Positions 38,364 to 45,733 of a DNA stretch of 64,000 nucleotides are shown here, piece after piece; within the stretch, counting starts at the first letter, position 1; each line of letters starts with the position of its first letter. This stretch comes from Amycolatopsis bartoniae (lineage in GTDB: Bacteria; Actinomycetota; Actinomycetes; Mycobacteriales; Pseudonocardiaceae). The notes under the pieces were generated by a model that was not told the origin of the DNA, made no database searches, and saw only the letters and a program-made list of their open reading frames with translations. The DNA is taken from contig NZ_JACHWH010000010.1 of the NCBI RefSeq assembly GCF_014191255.1, positions 62,001-126,000 on the forward strand, written 5' to 3'. The position numbers were made by a program, and so were the translations under genes.

Positions 38364-38752
38364 GCGACGAGACGCAGACCCGTGAGGGCCGCACGGCCGC
38401 CGACCTGCCCGAGCAGGCGCAGCCCGCAGCCGACCTGGCCAAGGTCGAGGACATCGAGGAGGCCATGCGCGACGTGGTCGACCCCGAGCTCGGCATCAAC
38501 GTCGTCGACCTCGGCCTGGTCTACGACATCCGCGTGGAGCCGGACAACACGGCGACGCTGGACATGACGCTGACGTCGGCGGCCTGCCCGCTGACCGACG
38601 TGATCGAGGACCAGACGGCGTCGGTGCTGGTCGGCAGCGGCGCGGTGGTGAAGGACTTCCGCATCAACTGGGTGTGGATGCCGCCGTGGGGGCCGGAGAA
38701 GATCACCGAGGACGGCCGCGAGCAGCTGCGCGCCCTCGGCTTCACGGTCTGA
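38360..38752 (+). CDS. sufT: Fe-S maturation protein SufT (MIP18/DUF59 family)
   Basis: 130 residues, MIP18-type domain at about 30-128 with VVDPELGINVVDLGLVYDI and the conserved cysteine in TSAACPL. Assists Fe-S cluster maturation. Last gene of the suf operon (equivalent of Rv1466), followed directly by a strong terminator. Confidence 0.93.
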   Translation: MSDETQTREGRTAADLPEQAQPAADLAKVEDIEEAMRDVVDPELGINVVDLGLVYDIRVEPDNTATLDMTLTSAACPLTDVIEDQTASVLVGSGAVVKDFRINWVWMPPWGPEKITEDGREQLRALGFTV

Positions 38753-38760
38753 CGATCAAG

Positions 38761-38784
38761 GCCCCTCTCCGGAGGGGCTTTTTT
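38761..38784 (+). terminator. Intrinsic terminator of the suf operon
   Basis: GCCCCTC-TCCG-GAGGGGC forms a seven-pair stem (38761-38778) followed by TTTTTT (38779-38784), eight bases after the sufT stop. Textbook rho-independent terminator. Confidence 0.92.
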
Positions 38785-38793
38785 CGTGCCGCC

Positions 38794-38817
38794 CGCCGTA
38801 TAACGACCTATACGGCG
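38794..38817. promoter_or_regulatory. 24-bp inverted repeat upstream of the protease
   Basis: CGCCGTATA-ACGACC-TATACGGCG: nine perfect pairs around six bases, in an unusually AT-containing spot. It stands about 45 bases before a TATCGT hexamer (38862-38867), the likely -10 of the downstream protease. Position suggests an activator or repressor site. Confidence 0.5.
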
Positions 38818-38910
38818 CGGCTTCCGACTTTCGACGGTACTGGTGCGCTCCGGTTTCCCCCTATCGTCTTGCCCTGCAAGGGATTTCCCCACAGCAAGGA
38901 CGGTGAGGGC

Positions 38911-39438
38911 ATGAGGCGCAGTCGGGTGCTCGCGGGCGTGCTGGCGGCGGCGGTTCCGTTCGGGGTGCAGCTCGTGGTGGACACGAGCGCGCACGCCGCG
39001 CAGGTGACCACCTTGTACTACAGCTCCTCCGGCGCGCCGGACTACGTCACGCAGATCGACCAGGCGGCGGCGAACTGGAACAACGCGGTCACGGACGTGC
39101 GGCTGGTGAAGGGCGGCTCGGCCACCATCGTCTTCCACGAGACCAACGACGGGCAGGGCTCCTACACGAGCACCGACGGCCACGGGCACGGGCAGATCTA
39201 CCTCGACCGCCAGCAGGTCGCCGAGGGCTTCGCGCCCACGCGCATCGCCGCGCACGAGCTCGGGCACAACCTCGGCCTGCCGGACGACTACTCCGGCCCG
39301 TGCTCGGAGGTGATGTCCGGGCACGGTCCCGGCACGTCGTGCACCAACGCGGTGCCGAGCGCGGCCGAGGCGGCGCAGGTGCAGCGGGACTGGGCGAACG
39401 CGTTCGCCGCCGTGGGCGGAGTGCGTCAGGCGGAGTGA
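38911..39438 (+). CDS. Secreted snapalysin-like metalloprotease (M7)
   Basis: Small extracellular zinc protease. 175 residues: signal peptide of about 30 residues ending near AHAA, then the catalytic domain. The zinc motif HELGHNLGLPD (H-E-x2-H-x2-G-x2-D) is the snapalysin form, where Asp is the third ligand. Two cysteines in GPCSEVMSGHGPGTSC should form a disulfide. ATG 38911 after AAGGACGGTGAGG. Snapalysin genes often have an adjacent LysR-type gene; none is here. The last 13 bases overlap the convergent GGDEF gene. Confidence 0.9.
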   Translation: MRRSRVLAGVLAAAVPFGVQLVVDTSAHAAQVTTLYYSSSGAPDYVTQIDQAAANWNNAVTDVRLVKGGSATIVFHETNDGQGSYTSTDGHGHGQIYLDRQQVAEGFAPTRIAAHELGHNLGLPDDYSGPCSEVMSGHGPGTSCTNAVPSAAEAAQVQRDWANAFAAVGGVRQAE

Positions 39439-41126
39439 CCCAGCGCGGCGTGCGGCCCGGCGACGCGGCGGCCGCGCAGGACCTCCACGCGGTCGGTGTC
39501 GGGCCTGCCGAGCACCCAGCTCGACCCTGGTACCGCCTTCGCGCGCTTCTTCAGCGGGGCGAGCCGGCGGGAGGCCTCGCGGTAGGAGGAGATCGTCGCG
39601 GTGGCGCAGACCAGCGTCGCGAGTGAGACGGTGACCGGTATGCCCTCGGCCGACCACGGGGTGTCCAGCAGCGCCGCCGCGATGGTGCCGATCTCGTCGA
39701 CGTCGCAGGCGATGAGGAAGTCGTCACCTCCGACGTGGCTCACCGTGGTGCGCCTCAGCCGGGACGCGAGGTCGGTGAGGGTGCGCCCGAGCGCGCGGAT
39801 CAGGTCGTCGCCCGCCGCGAAGCCGGCGTTGTCGTTGACCGTCTTGAACGAGTCGATGTCCACCCAGGCGGTCACGAACGGTTCGCGGCACGCGATGCGC
39901 CGGTCGATGTCGCGGGCGACGCTGTCGCTGCCGGGCAGGCGCGTGAGCGGGTTGAGCGCCGCGGCCTCTTCGACCTTCGCCTCGGCGACGCCGCGCACGA
40001 CCTCGGTCACGAGCACCACGCCGAGGCAGCGGCCGTGCTCGTCGACCACGACCACGTCGTCGCCCGTGCGGCCCCAGTCCGCGTCGGTGACGAGCTCCAG
40101 CAGTTCGAGCGCGGCCGCGTCGGCCGCGATGACGTGGGGCGCGTCGGCGAGCCGCGCCGCCGGGCGCTTCGCGTGCAGGGCGTGGCCGTAGGGCCCGGTG
40201 ACCGAGACCAGGAACCGCGTCCGGTCGACCGACCACTGTGGACGGTTGTGCTCGTCGACGCCGACGATGCCGGACGGCCCGTCCGCCGCCGCCAGCGCCG
40301 TGCGCACGTCGTCACAGGTCGCGGTGGCGGGCAGGGTGCTGGCCGGGCGGAGGAAGTCACGCACCCGGGGCGCCCGCGGCGGCCCCGGCACGAGCCGCTC
40401 GCCGGGTTCGGGCGTGGCGGGGGTGAGCAGCTGGGACCAGTTGACGCCGTCGGCGGCCGGAGCGAACAGGTTGCCCTGCGCGATCCGCACCCCCAGTCTC
40501 CGCACGGCGGTCAGCTGTTCCTCGGTCTCGATCCCGGTCGCGACCAGCCGGGTGTTCGTGCGGGCGGTGTAGTGCAGCAGCGACTCCACGACCGCGACCG
40601 ACGCGGCGTCGCCGGGCAGCCCGCGCAGCACGCTGCGGTCGAGCTTGAGCACGTCGACGGGGGCGGCGGCGAGCAGCGCGAACGGCAGGTCCGCGCGGCC
40701 GAGCCCGTCGAGCGCGAGCCGGAAGCCCAGCTCGGCGAGCCGCCGCAGGCCGGCCAGCAGCTGCTCGGGCCACACGTGCGTGAACGGCGGCCCGATCTCC
40801 AGCACCACCTCGCGCGGGCGGCGGCCGACCTGCGCCAGTGCGTCGAGCAGCGGGCCGAACGCCTCCTCCGGGGCGGCCGCGGTGGGCGCGGTCAGGTTGA
40901 GGTGCAGCGGGAGCAGGGTCTCGTGGTCGGCCTCGGCCCGGGCGGCCGCCGCGGCGAGGCTGACGTCCACCTCGGGCAGGCGGTCGTCGCGGCGGGCGCG
41001 GTCGAGCAGGTCGGCCACCGAGCCGCGGCCGGGCCGGGCGAGGGCTTCGAGCGCGACGAGACCGCCGGTGTGCAGGCTGTACAACGGCTGGAAGGCGAAC
41101 CGGACGCTGTTGGAGGATTCGCGCAC
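39426..41126 (-). CDS. EAL-CBS-GGDEF domain protein
   Basis: Cyclic-di-GMP-related protein, 566 residues. Order: EAL-like domain (about 10-235), CBS-pair-like middle (about 265-400) and GGDEF domain (about 405-550). The EAL motif reads LEALARP and LNLT is present, but the DDFGTG loop is DGLGRAD and the AEGVE element is ATGIE, so phosphodiesterase activity is doubtful. The GGDEF site reads VGGDDFLI; Asp replaces the usual Glu. It may therefore act as a sensor or weak cyclase. Start GTG 41126 is a best guess; no strong ribosome site exists. Divergent from dgt. Confidence 0.82.
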   Translation of the reverse strand: MRESSNSVRFAFQPLYSLHTGGLVALEALARPGRGSVADLLDRARRDDRLPEVDVSLAAAAARAEADHETLLPLHLNLTAPTAAAPEEAFGPLLDALAQVGRRPREVVLEIGPPFTHVWPEQLLAGLRRLAELGFRLALDGLGRADLPFALLAAAPVDVLKLDRSVLRGLPGDAASVAVVESLLHYTARTNTRLVATGIETEEQLTAVRRLGVRIAQGNLFAPAADGVNWSQLLTPATPEPGERLVPGPPRAPRVRDFLRPASTLPATATCDDVRTALAAADGPSGIVGVDEHNRPQWSVDRTRFLVSVTGPYGHALHAKRPAARLADAPHVIAADAAALELLELVTDADWGRTGDDVVVVDEHGRCLGVVLVTEVVRGVAEAKVEEAAALNPLTRLPGSDSVARDIDRRIACREPFVTAWVDIDSFKTVNDNAGFAAGDDLIRALGRTLTDLASRLRRTTVSHVGGDDFLIACDVDEIGTIAAALLDTPWSAEGIPVTVSLATLVCATATISSYREASRRLAPLKKRAKAVPGSSWVLGRPDTDRVEVLRGRRVAGPHAALGHSA

Positions 41127-41219
41127 CTCACGATCGTCGCCGGTGGGAGGCGGTTTCTCCAGAGTTGTCGGCTGATGTTCACCCTGGGTTCGCCGGGGCG
41201 GTCGGCCCGGCACCTCGGC

Positions 41220-41225
41220 TACGGT
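41220..41225 (+). promoter_or_regulatory. -10 hexamer of the leaderless dgt promoter
   Basis: TACGGT, then seven bases, then ATG 41233. No ribosome site lies before that ATG. Confidence 0.45.
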
Positions 41226-41232
41226 TACCGCC

Positions 41233-42792
41233 ATGCAAGATCTCCGCACCCGCCGCCGGGACGACGCGGCGGAGGCCGCCAGCTCCCGGTCGGACCTGGC
41301 GGACAACCCGTTCCGCGCCGACCGGGACCGGATCGTGGTGTCGCCGTTCTTCGCCCGCCTCGGCGGCGTGACCCAGGTGGTCAGCGCCGCGGGCTCCGGG
41401 CTGCTGCACAACCGGCTCACGCACAGCCTCAAGGTCGCCCAGGTCGCCGGGGTGATCAGCGACCGGCTGCTCGCCTCGGCCGACAGCGCCGAGCTGCTGG
41501 GCAAGCTCGGCGGGCTCGACCGGGACGTCGCCGAGGCCGCGTCGCTGGCCCACGACCTGGGCCACCCGCCGTTCGGCCACCTCGGCGAGCAGGTGCTCGA
41601 CCGCATCGCCCGCCACCGCTTCGGCCTCGCCGACGGGTTCGAGGGCAACGCGCAGACGTTCCGCATCCTCACCACCACCGACGTGCGCGGGCCGTCGGCG
41701 GTCGGGCTCGACCTGACCGCCGCCGTGCGCGCGGCGGTGCTGAAGTACCCGTGGGCGCGGCTGCACCGGCCGGACCCGCACCCGTCCACCATGCCGAACC
41801 CGCCGCGCGGCGCGGCCGAGCCCGCCGACGCGCCGGGCACCGGGTCGAGCAAGTTCTCGGCCTACTCCACCGAGCTGGAGGACGTGGCGCAGGCGCGGGA
41901 GCCGTATGCCGGGGTCATCGAGCCGTGGCAGCAGACCGTCGAGGCGTCGGTGATGGACACCGCCGACGACATCGCCTACGCCATCCACGACCTGCAGGAC
42001 TTCCACCGGATCGGCGTGCTGCAGTACGCGCCGGTGGCCACCGAACTGGGGCAGTGGCTCGCGAACGCGGTCGAGCTGGCCGGGCTGGACGACGCCACGC
42101 TCGCCTCGCAGACCCGGCGGCCCGGCCGCTCGCTGGAGCAGCTGCGGCGGCGCATGCACGTGCGCGACTCGTGGATCGTCGACGACGACGCCTTCGCCGA
42201 GGCGGTGGCGCGCGTGCGGGCGGAGCTGGTGGACGGGCTGCTCGCCACCGGGTTCGACGGCTCCATCGAGGCCGAGCAGGCGATCGCGGCGTTCTCCGAC
42301 CGCTGGACGAACCGCCTCGTCGGCGGGGTGGTCGTGCTGGAGTCGCCCACCAGCCGGTCGGGGCACGTGACACTGCGGACGGCGCAGTGGCACGAGGTGC
42401 AGGTGCTCAAGTTCGTGCACCGCCGGTTCGTGCTGCTGCGGCCCGAACTGGCGCTGCACCAGCGCGGCCAGGCGAGCCTGGTCACCACCCTGGTGGACGC
42501 GCTGGACTCGTGGCTCGGTGACCGGGACGAGGAGTCGCGGCTGCCCCGGCGCCTGCACGACCTCGTCGAGCTCTCCCACGCCGAGTTCGCCGAGCTCGCC
42601 GGGTCCGCCCCGGAACTGCTGGTGGGGGCGACGGGGGAGCCGGTCGCCGGAGCCGACGCGATCCGCGGCCTGGCCCGGGGCCGCGCGGTGATCGACTTCG
42701 TGTCATCGCTGACCGACCGGCAGGCGGTGTCCCTGCTGGAGGCCCTCTCCGGCCGGTCTTCGCAGCCGTGGTCGGACTCGTTCGTGCTGTGA
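41233..42792 (+). CDS. dgt: Deoxyguanosinetriphosphate triphosphohydrolase
   Basis: HD-domain enzyme hydrolysing dGTP to deoxyguanosine and triphosphate. 519 residues. Metal-binding residues are visible in NRLTHSLKV, AHDLGHPPFGH and the later Asp in VMDTADDIAYAIHD. FEGNAQTFRIL is characteristic of dNTPases. ATG 41233 appears leaderless. The stop overlaps the next gene's GTG by four bases. Possibly balances dNTP pools. Confidence 0.93.
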   Translation: MQDLRTRRRDDAAEAASSRSDLADNPFRADRDRIVVSPFFARLGGVTQVVSAAGSGLLHNRLTHSLKVAQVAGVISDRLLASADSAELLGKLGGLDRDVAEAASLAHDLGHPPFGHLGEQVLDRIARHRFGLADGFEGNAQTFRILTTTDVRGPSAVGLDLTAAVRAAVLKYPWARLHRPDPHPSTMPNPPRGAAEPADAPGTGSSKFSAYSTELEDVAQAREPYAGVIEPWQQTVEASVMDTADDIAYAIHDLQDFHRIGVLQYAPVATELGQWLANAVELAGLDDATLASQTRRPGRSLEQLRRRMHVRDSWIVDDDAFAEAVARVRAELVDGLLATGFDGSIEAEQAIAAFSDRWTNRLVGGVVVLESPTSRSGHVTLRTAQWHEVQVLKFVHRRFVLLRPELALHQRGQASLVTTLVDALDSWLGDRDEESRLPRRLHDLVELSHAEFAELAGSAPELLVGATGEPVAGADAIRGLARGRAVIDFVSSLTDRQAVSLLEALSGRSSQPWSDSFVL

Positions 42793-43442
42793 ACAGGGTG
42801 CGCGAGCTCCCCGGCGGCCGGGTGGTGGAGGTGCCACCGGAACGCCTCGCCGGCTGGTTCGACCGGTTCGCCGCGCGCAACGGCGGTCTCCGTGAGACGA
42901 CCGCGAGCGCGACGGAGGTCGTGGTGACCGCGCGCAACGGCACCACCGCGACCGCCGTGGTGCCGTTCCCGCCGCTCGCCGGGTCCGGGCCGCCCACGGT
43001 GCGGCTGGGGATCCACGCCAAGCGTCCCCGCCGCGTCGGGCTGGTGCTCGTGCGCCTCGGCGCGCACAGCGTCGGGATCGCCGAGGGTGCCAGGGTGCTC
43101 GTCTCGCGCACCGACCGGCACCACGTCCAGGCGCGCTCGGCGGCGGGCGGCTGGTCGCAGCACCGGTTCGCGCGGCGGCGGGAGGACCAGGCCCGCCAGG
43201 CCCTGCGGGACGCGGCGGACGACGTGCACGACGTGCTCGTGCCGCGGGCGGGGGAGCTGGCGGCGGTGGTGCTGGGCGGCGACCGGCACGCGCTGGCGCA
43301 ACTGCGTGCCGATGCTCGTCTCGGGCCGGTGTTCTCCCTCGCGGTGGACCGGGTCCTCGACGTCACCGAGCCGCGGCGCGCGGTGCTCGACGAGGCCGCG
43401 CGGCGGGCGCGTGACGTGGAGATCTTCGTCCGGGAGCCGTGA
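42789..43442 (+). CDS. acVLRF1-type peptidyl-tRNA hydrolase
   Basis: 217 residues, matching the actinobacterial Vms1-like release-factor family (eRF1/baeRF superfamily), whose members are predicted to cut peptidyl-tRNA on stalled ribosomes or released 50S subunits. The family's glycine-glutamine catalytic loop is seen as GGWSQHRFARRREDQ at about 125-139, followed by a helix and a Rossmann-like C-terminal half (VLGGDRHAL). GTG 42789 overlaps the dgt stop, so both are translated from one message. The pairing with an ABC-F gene downstream suggests a translation-rescue context; this is inferred. Confidence 0.82.
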   Translation: MNRVRELPGGRVVEVPPERLAGWFDRFAARNGGLRETTASATEVVVTARNGTTATAVVPFPPLAGSGPPTVRLGIHAKRPRRVGLVLVRLGAHSVGIAEGARVLVSRTDRHHVQARSAAGGWSQHRFARRREDQARQALRDAADDVHDVLVPRAGELAAVVLGGDRHALAQLRADARLGPVFSLAVDRVLDVTEPRRAVLDEAARRARDVEIFVREP

Positions 43443-43481
43443 GCCCGCCCACCGGCGGGAAAAGCGGTGGCCCCGGCTCGC

Positions 43482-43487
43482 TACACT
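43482..43487 (+). promoter_or_regulatory. -10 hexamer for the ABC-F leader transcript
   Basis: TACACT ends six bases before GTG 43494, so the transcript should begin at or beside that codon. A -35 match was not found. Confidence 0.5.
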
Positions 43488-43493
43488 GGAGCC

Positions 43494-43523
43494 GTGGGGT
43501 TCGTGGAGATTCTGCTGGAGTAG
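43494..43523 (+). CDS. Nine-codon leader peptide upstream of ABC-F
   Basis: GTG-initiated short frame encoding MGFVEILLE and ending in TAG, positioned exactly as a leaderless message six bases after TACACT. Its last codons and stop form one arm and the loop of hairpin 43514-43532, which overlaps a second hairpin 43531-43549. Ribosomes stalled or moving on the peptide would therefore switch the leader fold. ABC-F antibiotic-resistance genes are often controlled by such attenuators. The peptide has not been tested here. Confidence 0.6.
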   Translation: MGFVEILLE

Positions 43524-43549
43524 CGCTCCAGCCCGGCCGGGTGCCGGGC
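43514..43549 (+). promoter_or_regulatory. Two overlapping hairpins in the ABC-F leader
   Basis: Hairpin A: GCTGGAG-TAGCG-CTCCAGC (43514-43532), seven pairs, with the leader-peptide stop TAG in its loop. Hairpin B: GCCCGGC-CGGGT-GCCGGGC (43531-43549), seven pairs. They share bases 43531-43532, so both cannot form fully at once. No T tract follows B, so translational control or a G/C-type terminator are both possible. Confidence 0.55.
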
Positions 43550-43593
43550 CGTCGAAGCCTGCCTTCATCCACCCCCGTTCCCGGGAGTTTCCC

Positions 43594-45222
43594 TTGATCA
43601 CGGCCACCGGCCTCGAGCTGCGCGCCGGCTCGCGCATCCTGCTCGCCGACACCACCCTCCGCATCCAGCCCGGCGACCGCATCGGTCTCGTCGGCCGCAA
43701 CGGCGCGGGCAAGACGACCACGCTGAAGGTGCTCGCCGGCGAGGGCGAGCCCTACGCGGGCGAGGTCCGCCACGGCAGCGAGATCGGCTACCTGCCGCAG
43801 GACCCGCGCGAAGGCGACCTGTCCGTCGTCTCGAAGGACAGGGTGCTGTCCGCCCGCGGGCTCGACGCGCTGCTGCGTGACATGGAAAAGGCGCAGACCG
43901 CCATGTCGGAGCTCGTCGACGAGGACGCGCGGGACAAGGCGATTCGCCGTTACGGTCGATTGGAAGAACGGTTCGCGGCGCTCGGCGGATACGCCGCGGA
44001 AAGCGAAGCTGCGCGGATTTGCGCGAATCTCGGTCTCGCCGAGCGAATTCTCGCGCAGCCTTTGCGTACTTTGTCCGGTGGACAACGCCGACGGGTGGAA
44101 CTGGCGCGAATCCTGTTCGCCGCTTCCGACGTCGGTGCCTCCGGCCGTTCCGACACGATCCTGCTGCTGGACGAGCCCACCAACCACCTCGACGCCGACT
44201 CGATCAACTGGCTGCGCGGCTTCCTCAAGTCCCACGACGGCGGTCTCGTGGTGATCAGCCACGACGTCGAGCTGCTCGGCGAGGTGGTCAACAAGGTGTG
44301 GTTCCTCGACGCGACGCGCGGCGAGCTCGACCACTACAACATGGACTGGAAGCGGTACCTCGAAGCGCGCGCGACGGACGAGAAGCGCCGCCGCCGCGAG
44401 CGGGCGAACGCGGAGAAGAAGGCCGCCGCGCTGCAGCAGCAGGCGGCGAAGCTCGGCGCCAAGGCCACCAAGGCGGTCGCGGCGAAGAACATGGCGCGCC
44501 GCGCCGAGCAGATGCTGGCGAACCTGGACGAGACGCGCCAGGCCGACAAGGTCGCGCACATCAAGTTCCCGGCTCCGGCGCCGTGCGGGCGCACGCCGCT
44601 GACCGCCGAGGGACTGTCCAAATCGTACGGTTCGCTGGAGATCTTCACCGGCGTCGACCTCGCGATCGACCGCGGCTCGAAGGTCGTGGTGCTGGGCCTG
44701 AACGGCGCGGGCAAGACGACGCTGCTGCGGCTGCTGGGCGGGATGGAGAAGCCCGACACCGGGCAGGTCGTGGCGGGGCACGGGATGCGGCTGGGCTACT
44801 ACGCGCAGGAGCACGAGACGCTCGACCACGACGCCAGCGTGTGGGAGAACATCCGCCACCTCGCGCCGGACACCGGCGCACAGGAGCTGCGGAACCTGCT
44901 GGGCTCGTTCCTGTTCACCGGCGAGCAGCTCGACCAGCCGACGGGCACGCTGTCGGGCGGGGAGAAGACCCGGCTGGCGCTGGCGGGTCTGGTGTCCAGC
45001 GCGGCGAACGTACTGCTGCTGGACGAGCCCACCAACAACCTGGACCCGGCCAGCCGCGCGCAGGTGCTCCAGGCGCTGCGCAGCTACACGGGCGCGGTCG
45101 TGCTGGTGACCCACGACCCGGGCGCGGTCGAGGCGCTCGAACCCGAGCGCGTGATCCTGCTGCCCGACGGCACCGAGGACCACTGGTCCGCCGAGTACCT
45201 CGAACTGGTGCAGCTCGCCTGA
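43594..45222 (+). CDS. ABC-F ribosome-associated ATPase (Rv1473-like)
   Basis: 542 residues, two ABC cassettes without membrane domains, as in ABC-F proteins that act on the ribosomal E site, some giving macrolide/lincosamide protection. Walker A GRNGAGKTTT and GLNGAGKTTL; signatures LSGGQRRRVELA and LSGGEKTRLALA; Walker B LLLDEPTNHLD and LLLDEPTNNLD. A charged helical linker (about 245-315) separates the cassettes. TTG 43594 is six bases after GGGAG. A patch at about 43940-44090 uses many A/T-ending codons unlike the rest. Equivalent of Rv1473; antibiotic range unknown. Confidence 0.92.
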   Translation: MITATGLELRAGSRILLADTTLRIQPGDRIGLVGRNGAGKTTTLKVLAGEGEPYAGEVRHGSEIGYLPQDPREGDLSVVSKDRVLSARGLDALLRDMEKAQTAMSELVDEDARDKAIRRYGRLEERFAALGGYAAESEAARICANLGLAERILAQPLRTLSGGQRRRVELARILFAASDVGASGRSDTILLLDEPTNHLDADSINWLRGFLKSHDGGLVVISHDVELLGEVVNKVWFLDATRGELDHYNMDWKRYLEARATDEKRRRRERANAEKKAAALQQQAAKLGAKATKAVAAKNMARRAEQMLANLDETRQADKVAHIKFPAPAPCGRTPLTAEGLSKSYGSLEIFTGVDLAIDRGSKVVVLGLNGAGKTTLLRLLGGMEKPDTGQVVAGHGMRLGYYAQEHETLDHDASVWENIRHLAPDTGAQELRNLLGSFLFTGEQLDQPTGTLSGGEKTRLALAGLVSSAANVLLLDEPTNNLDPASRAQVLQALRSYTGAVVLVTHDPGAVEALEPERVILLPDGTEDHWSAEYLELVQLA

Positions 45223-45237
45223 GCGCCCGCGCCCCCG

Positions 45238-45273
45238 GCTCCGCCGCCCCTTCCGGGTGGCGGAGCTTTTTTT
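45238..45273 (+). terminator. Intrinsic terminator after the ABC-F gene
   Basis: GCTCCGCC (45238-45245) pairs with GGCGGAGC (45259-45266) with further C/G pairing inside the loop, followed by seven T residues (45267-45273). Strong rho-independent terminator. Confidence 0.92.
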
Positions 45274-45523
45274 CGTCCGGCCCGCTGCCCGCTCGATAGT
45301 CGAGCGCGCAGCGTGGGTGACCGGTCGCCAACAATAACCCGCGGCGCCGAAATCTCCGCGAGGATTGTTAGTTGTTGTAGGCAACCACACTGAAATGGCC
45401 CAATATCGGCCGTTTCCAAGGTTTTTTTCGCTCGTCGCCTGGCATTCGGACGCGCGGTGTTCGATCATTGCCCTTGCGGGGCCGCGCCGAGGCCCCGAAC
45501 ACTGTCGAGGAAGGCGGAAAGAC
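45274..45523. promoter_or_regulatory. AT-richer leader/promoter of the small HTH gene
   Basis: 250 non-coding bases, visibly lower in G+C than the surroundings. Contains an imperfect inverted repeat: AACAAT (45330-45335) and CGCGG against CCGCG (45356-45360) and ATTGTT (45364-45369). A small palindrome GGCCCAATATCGGCC follows further on. No short frame stood out. Likely promoter and operator sequences, possibly for the HTH protein itself. Confidence 0.4.
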
Positions 45524-45733
45524 GTGGCTGACCTGAAGAAGGGCGCGCGCATCACCGGCAACACCCGTGACAAGCTGGCCGCTGACCTGAAGAAGAAATA
45601 CGAGAAGGGGGCCAGTATTCGAGCCCTCGCGGAGTCGACGGGCCGGTCCTACGGTTTCGTCCACCGCGTGCTTTCGGAATCGGGCGTTCAGCTCCGCGGG
45701 CGGGGTGGCGCTACTCGCGTGAAGAAGAAGTAG
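45524..45733 (+). CDS. Small helix-turn-helix protein (Rv1473A-like)
   Basis: 69 residues, strongly basic. HTH in the middle (KYEKGASIRALAESTGRSYGFVHRVLSE, residues about 25-52) with a basic tail GRGGATRVKKK. Looks like a compact DNA-binding regulator related to the M. tuberculosis Rv1473A product. GTG 45524 follows GAGGAAGG. Its 3' end overlaps the convergent membrane glycosyltransferase gene by 23 bases. Confidence 0.8.
   Translation: MADLKKGARITGNTRDKLAADLKKKYEKGASIRALAESTGRSYGFVHRVLSESGVQLRGRGGATRVKKK

Noticed and set aside
43443..43493. WhiB7-type promoter for the ABC-F gene
   Set aside because: There is a short AAAA run, but no -35 at proper spacing to TACACT and no AT-rich block in the usual position.
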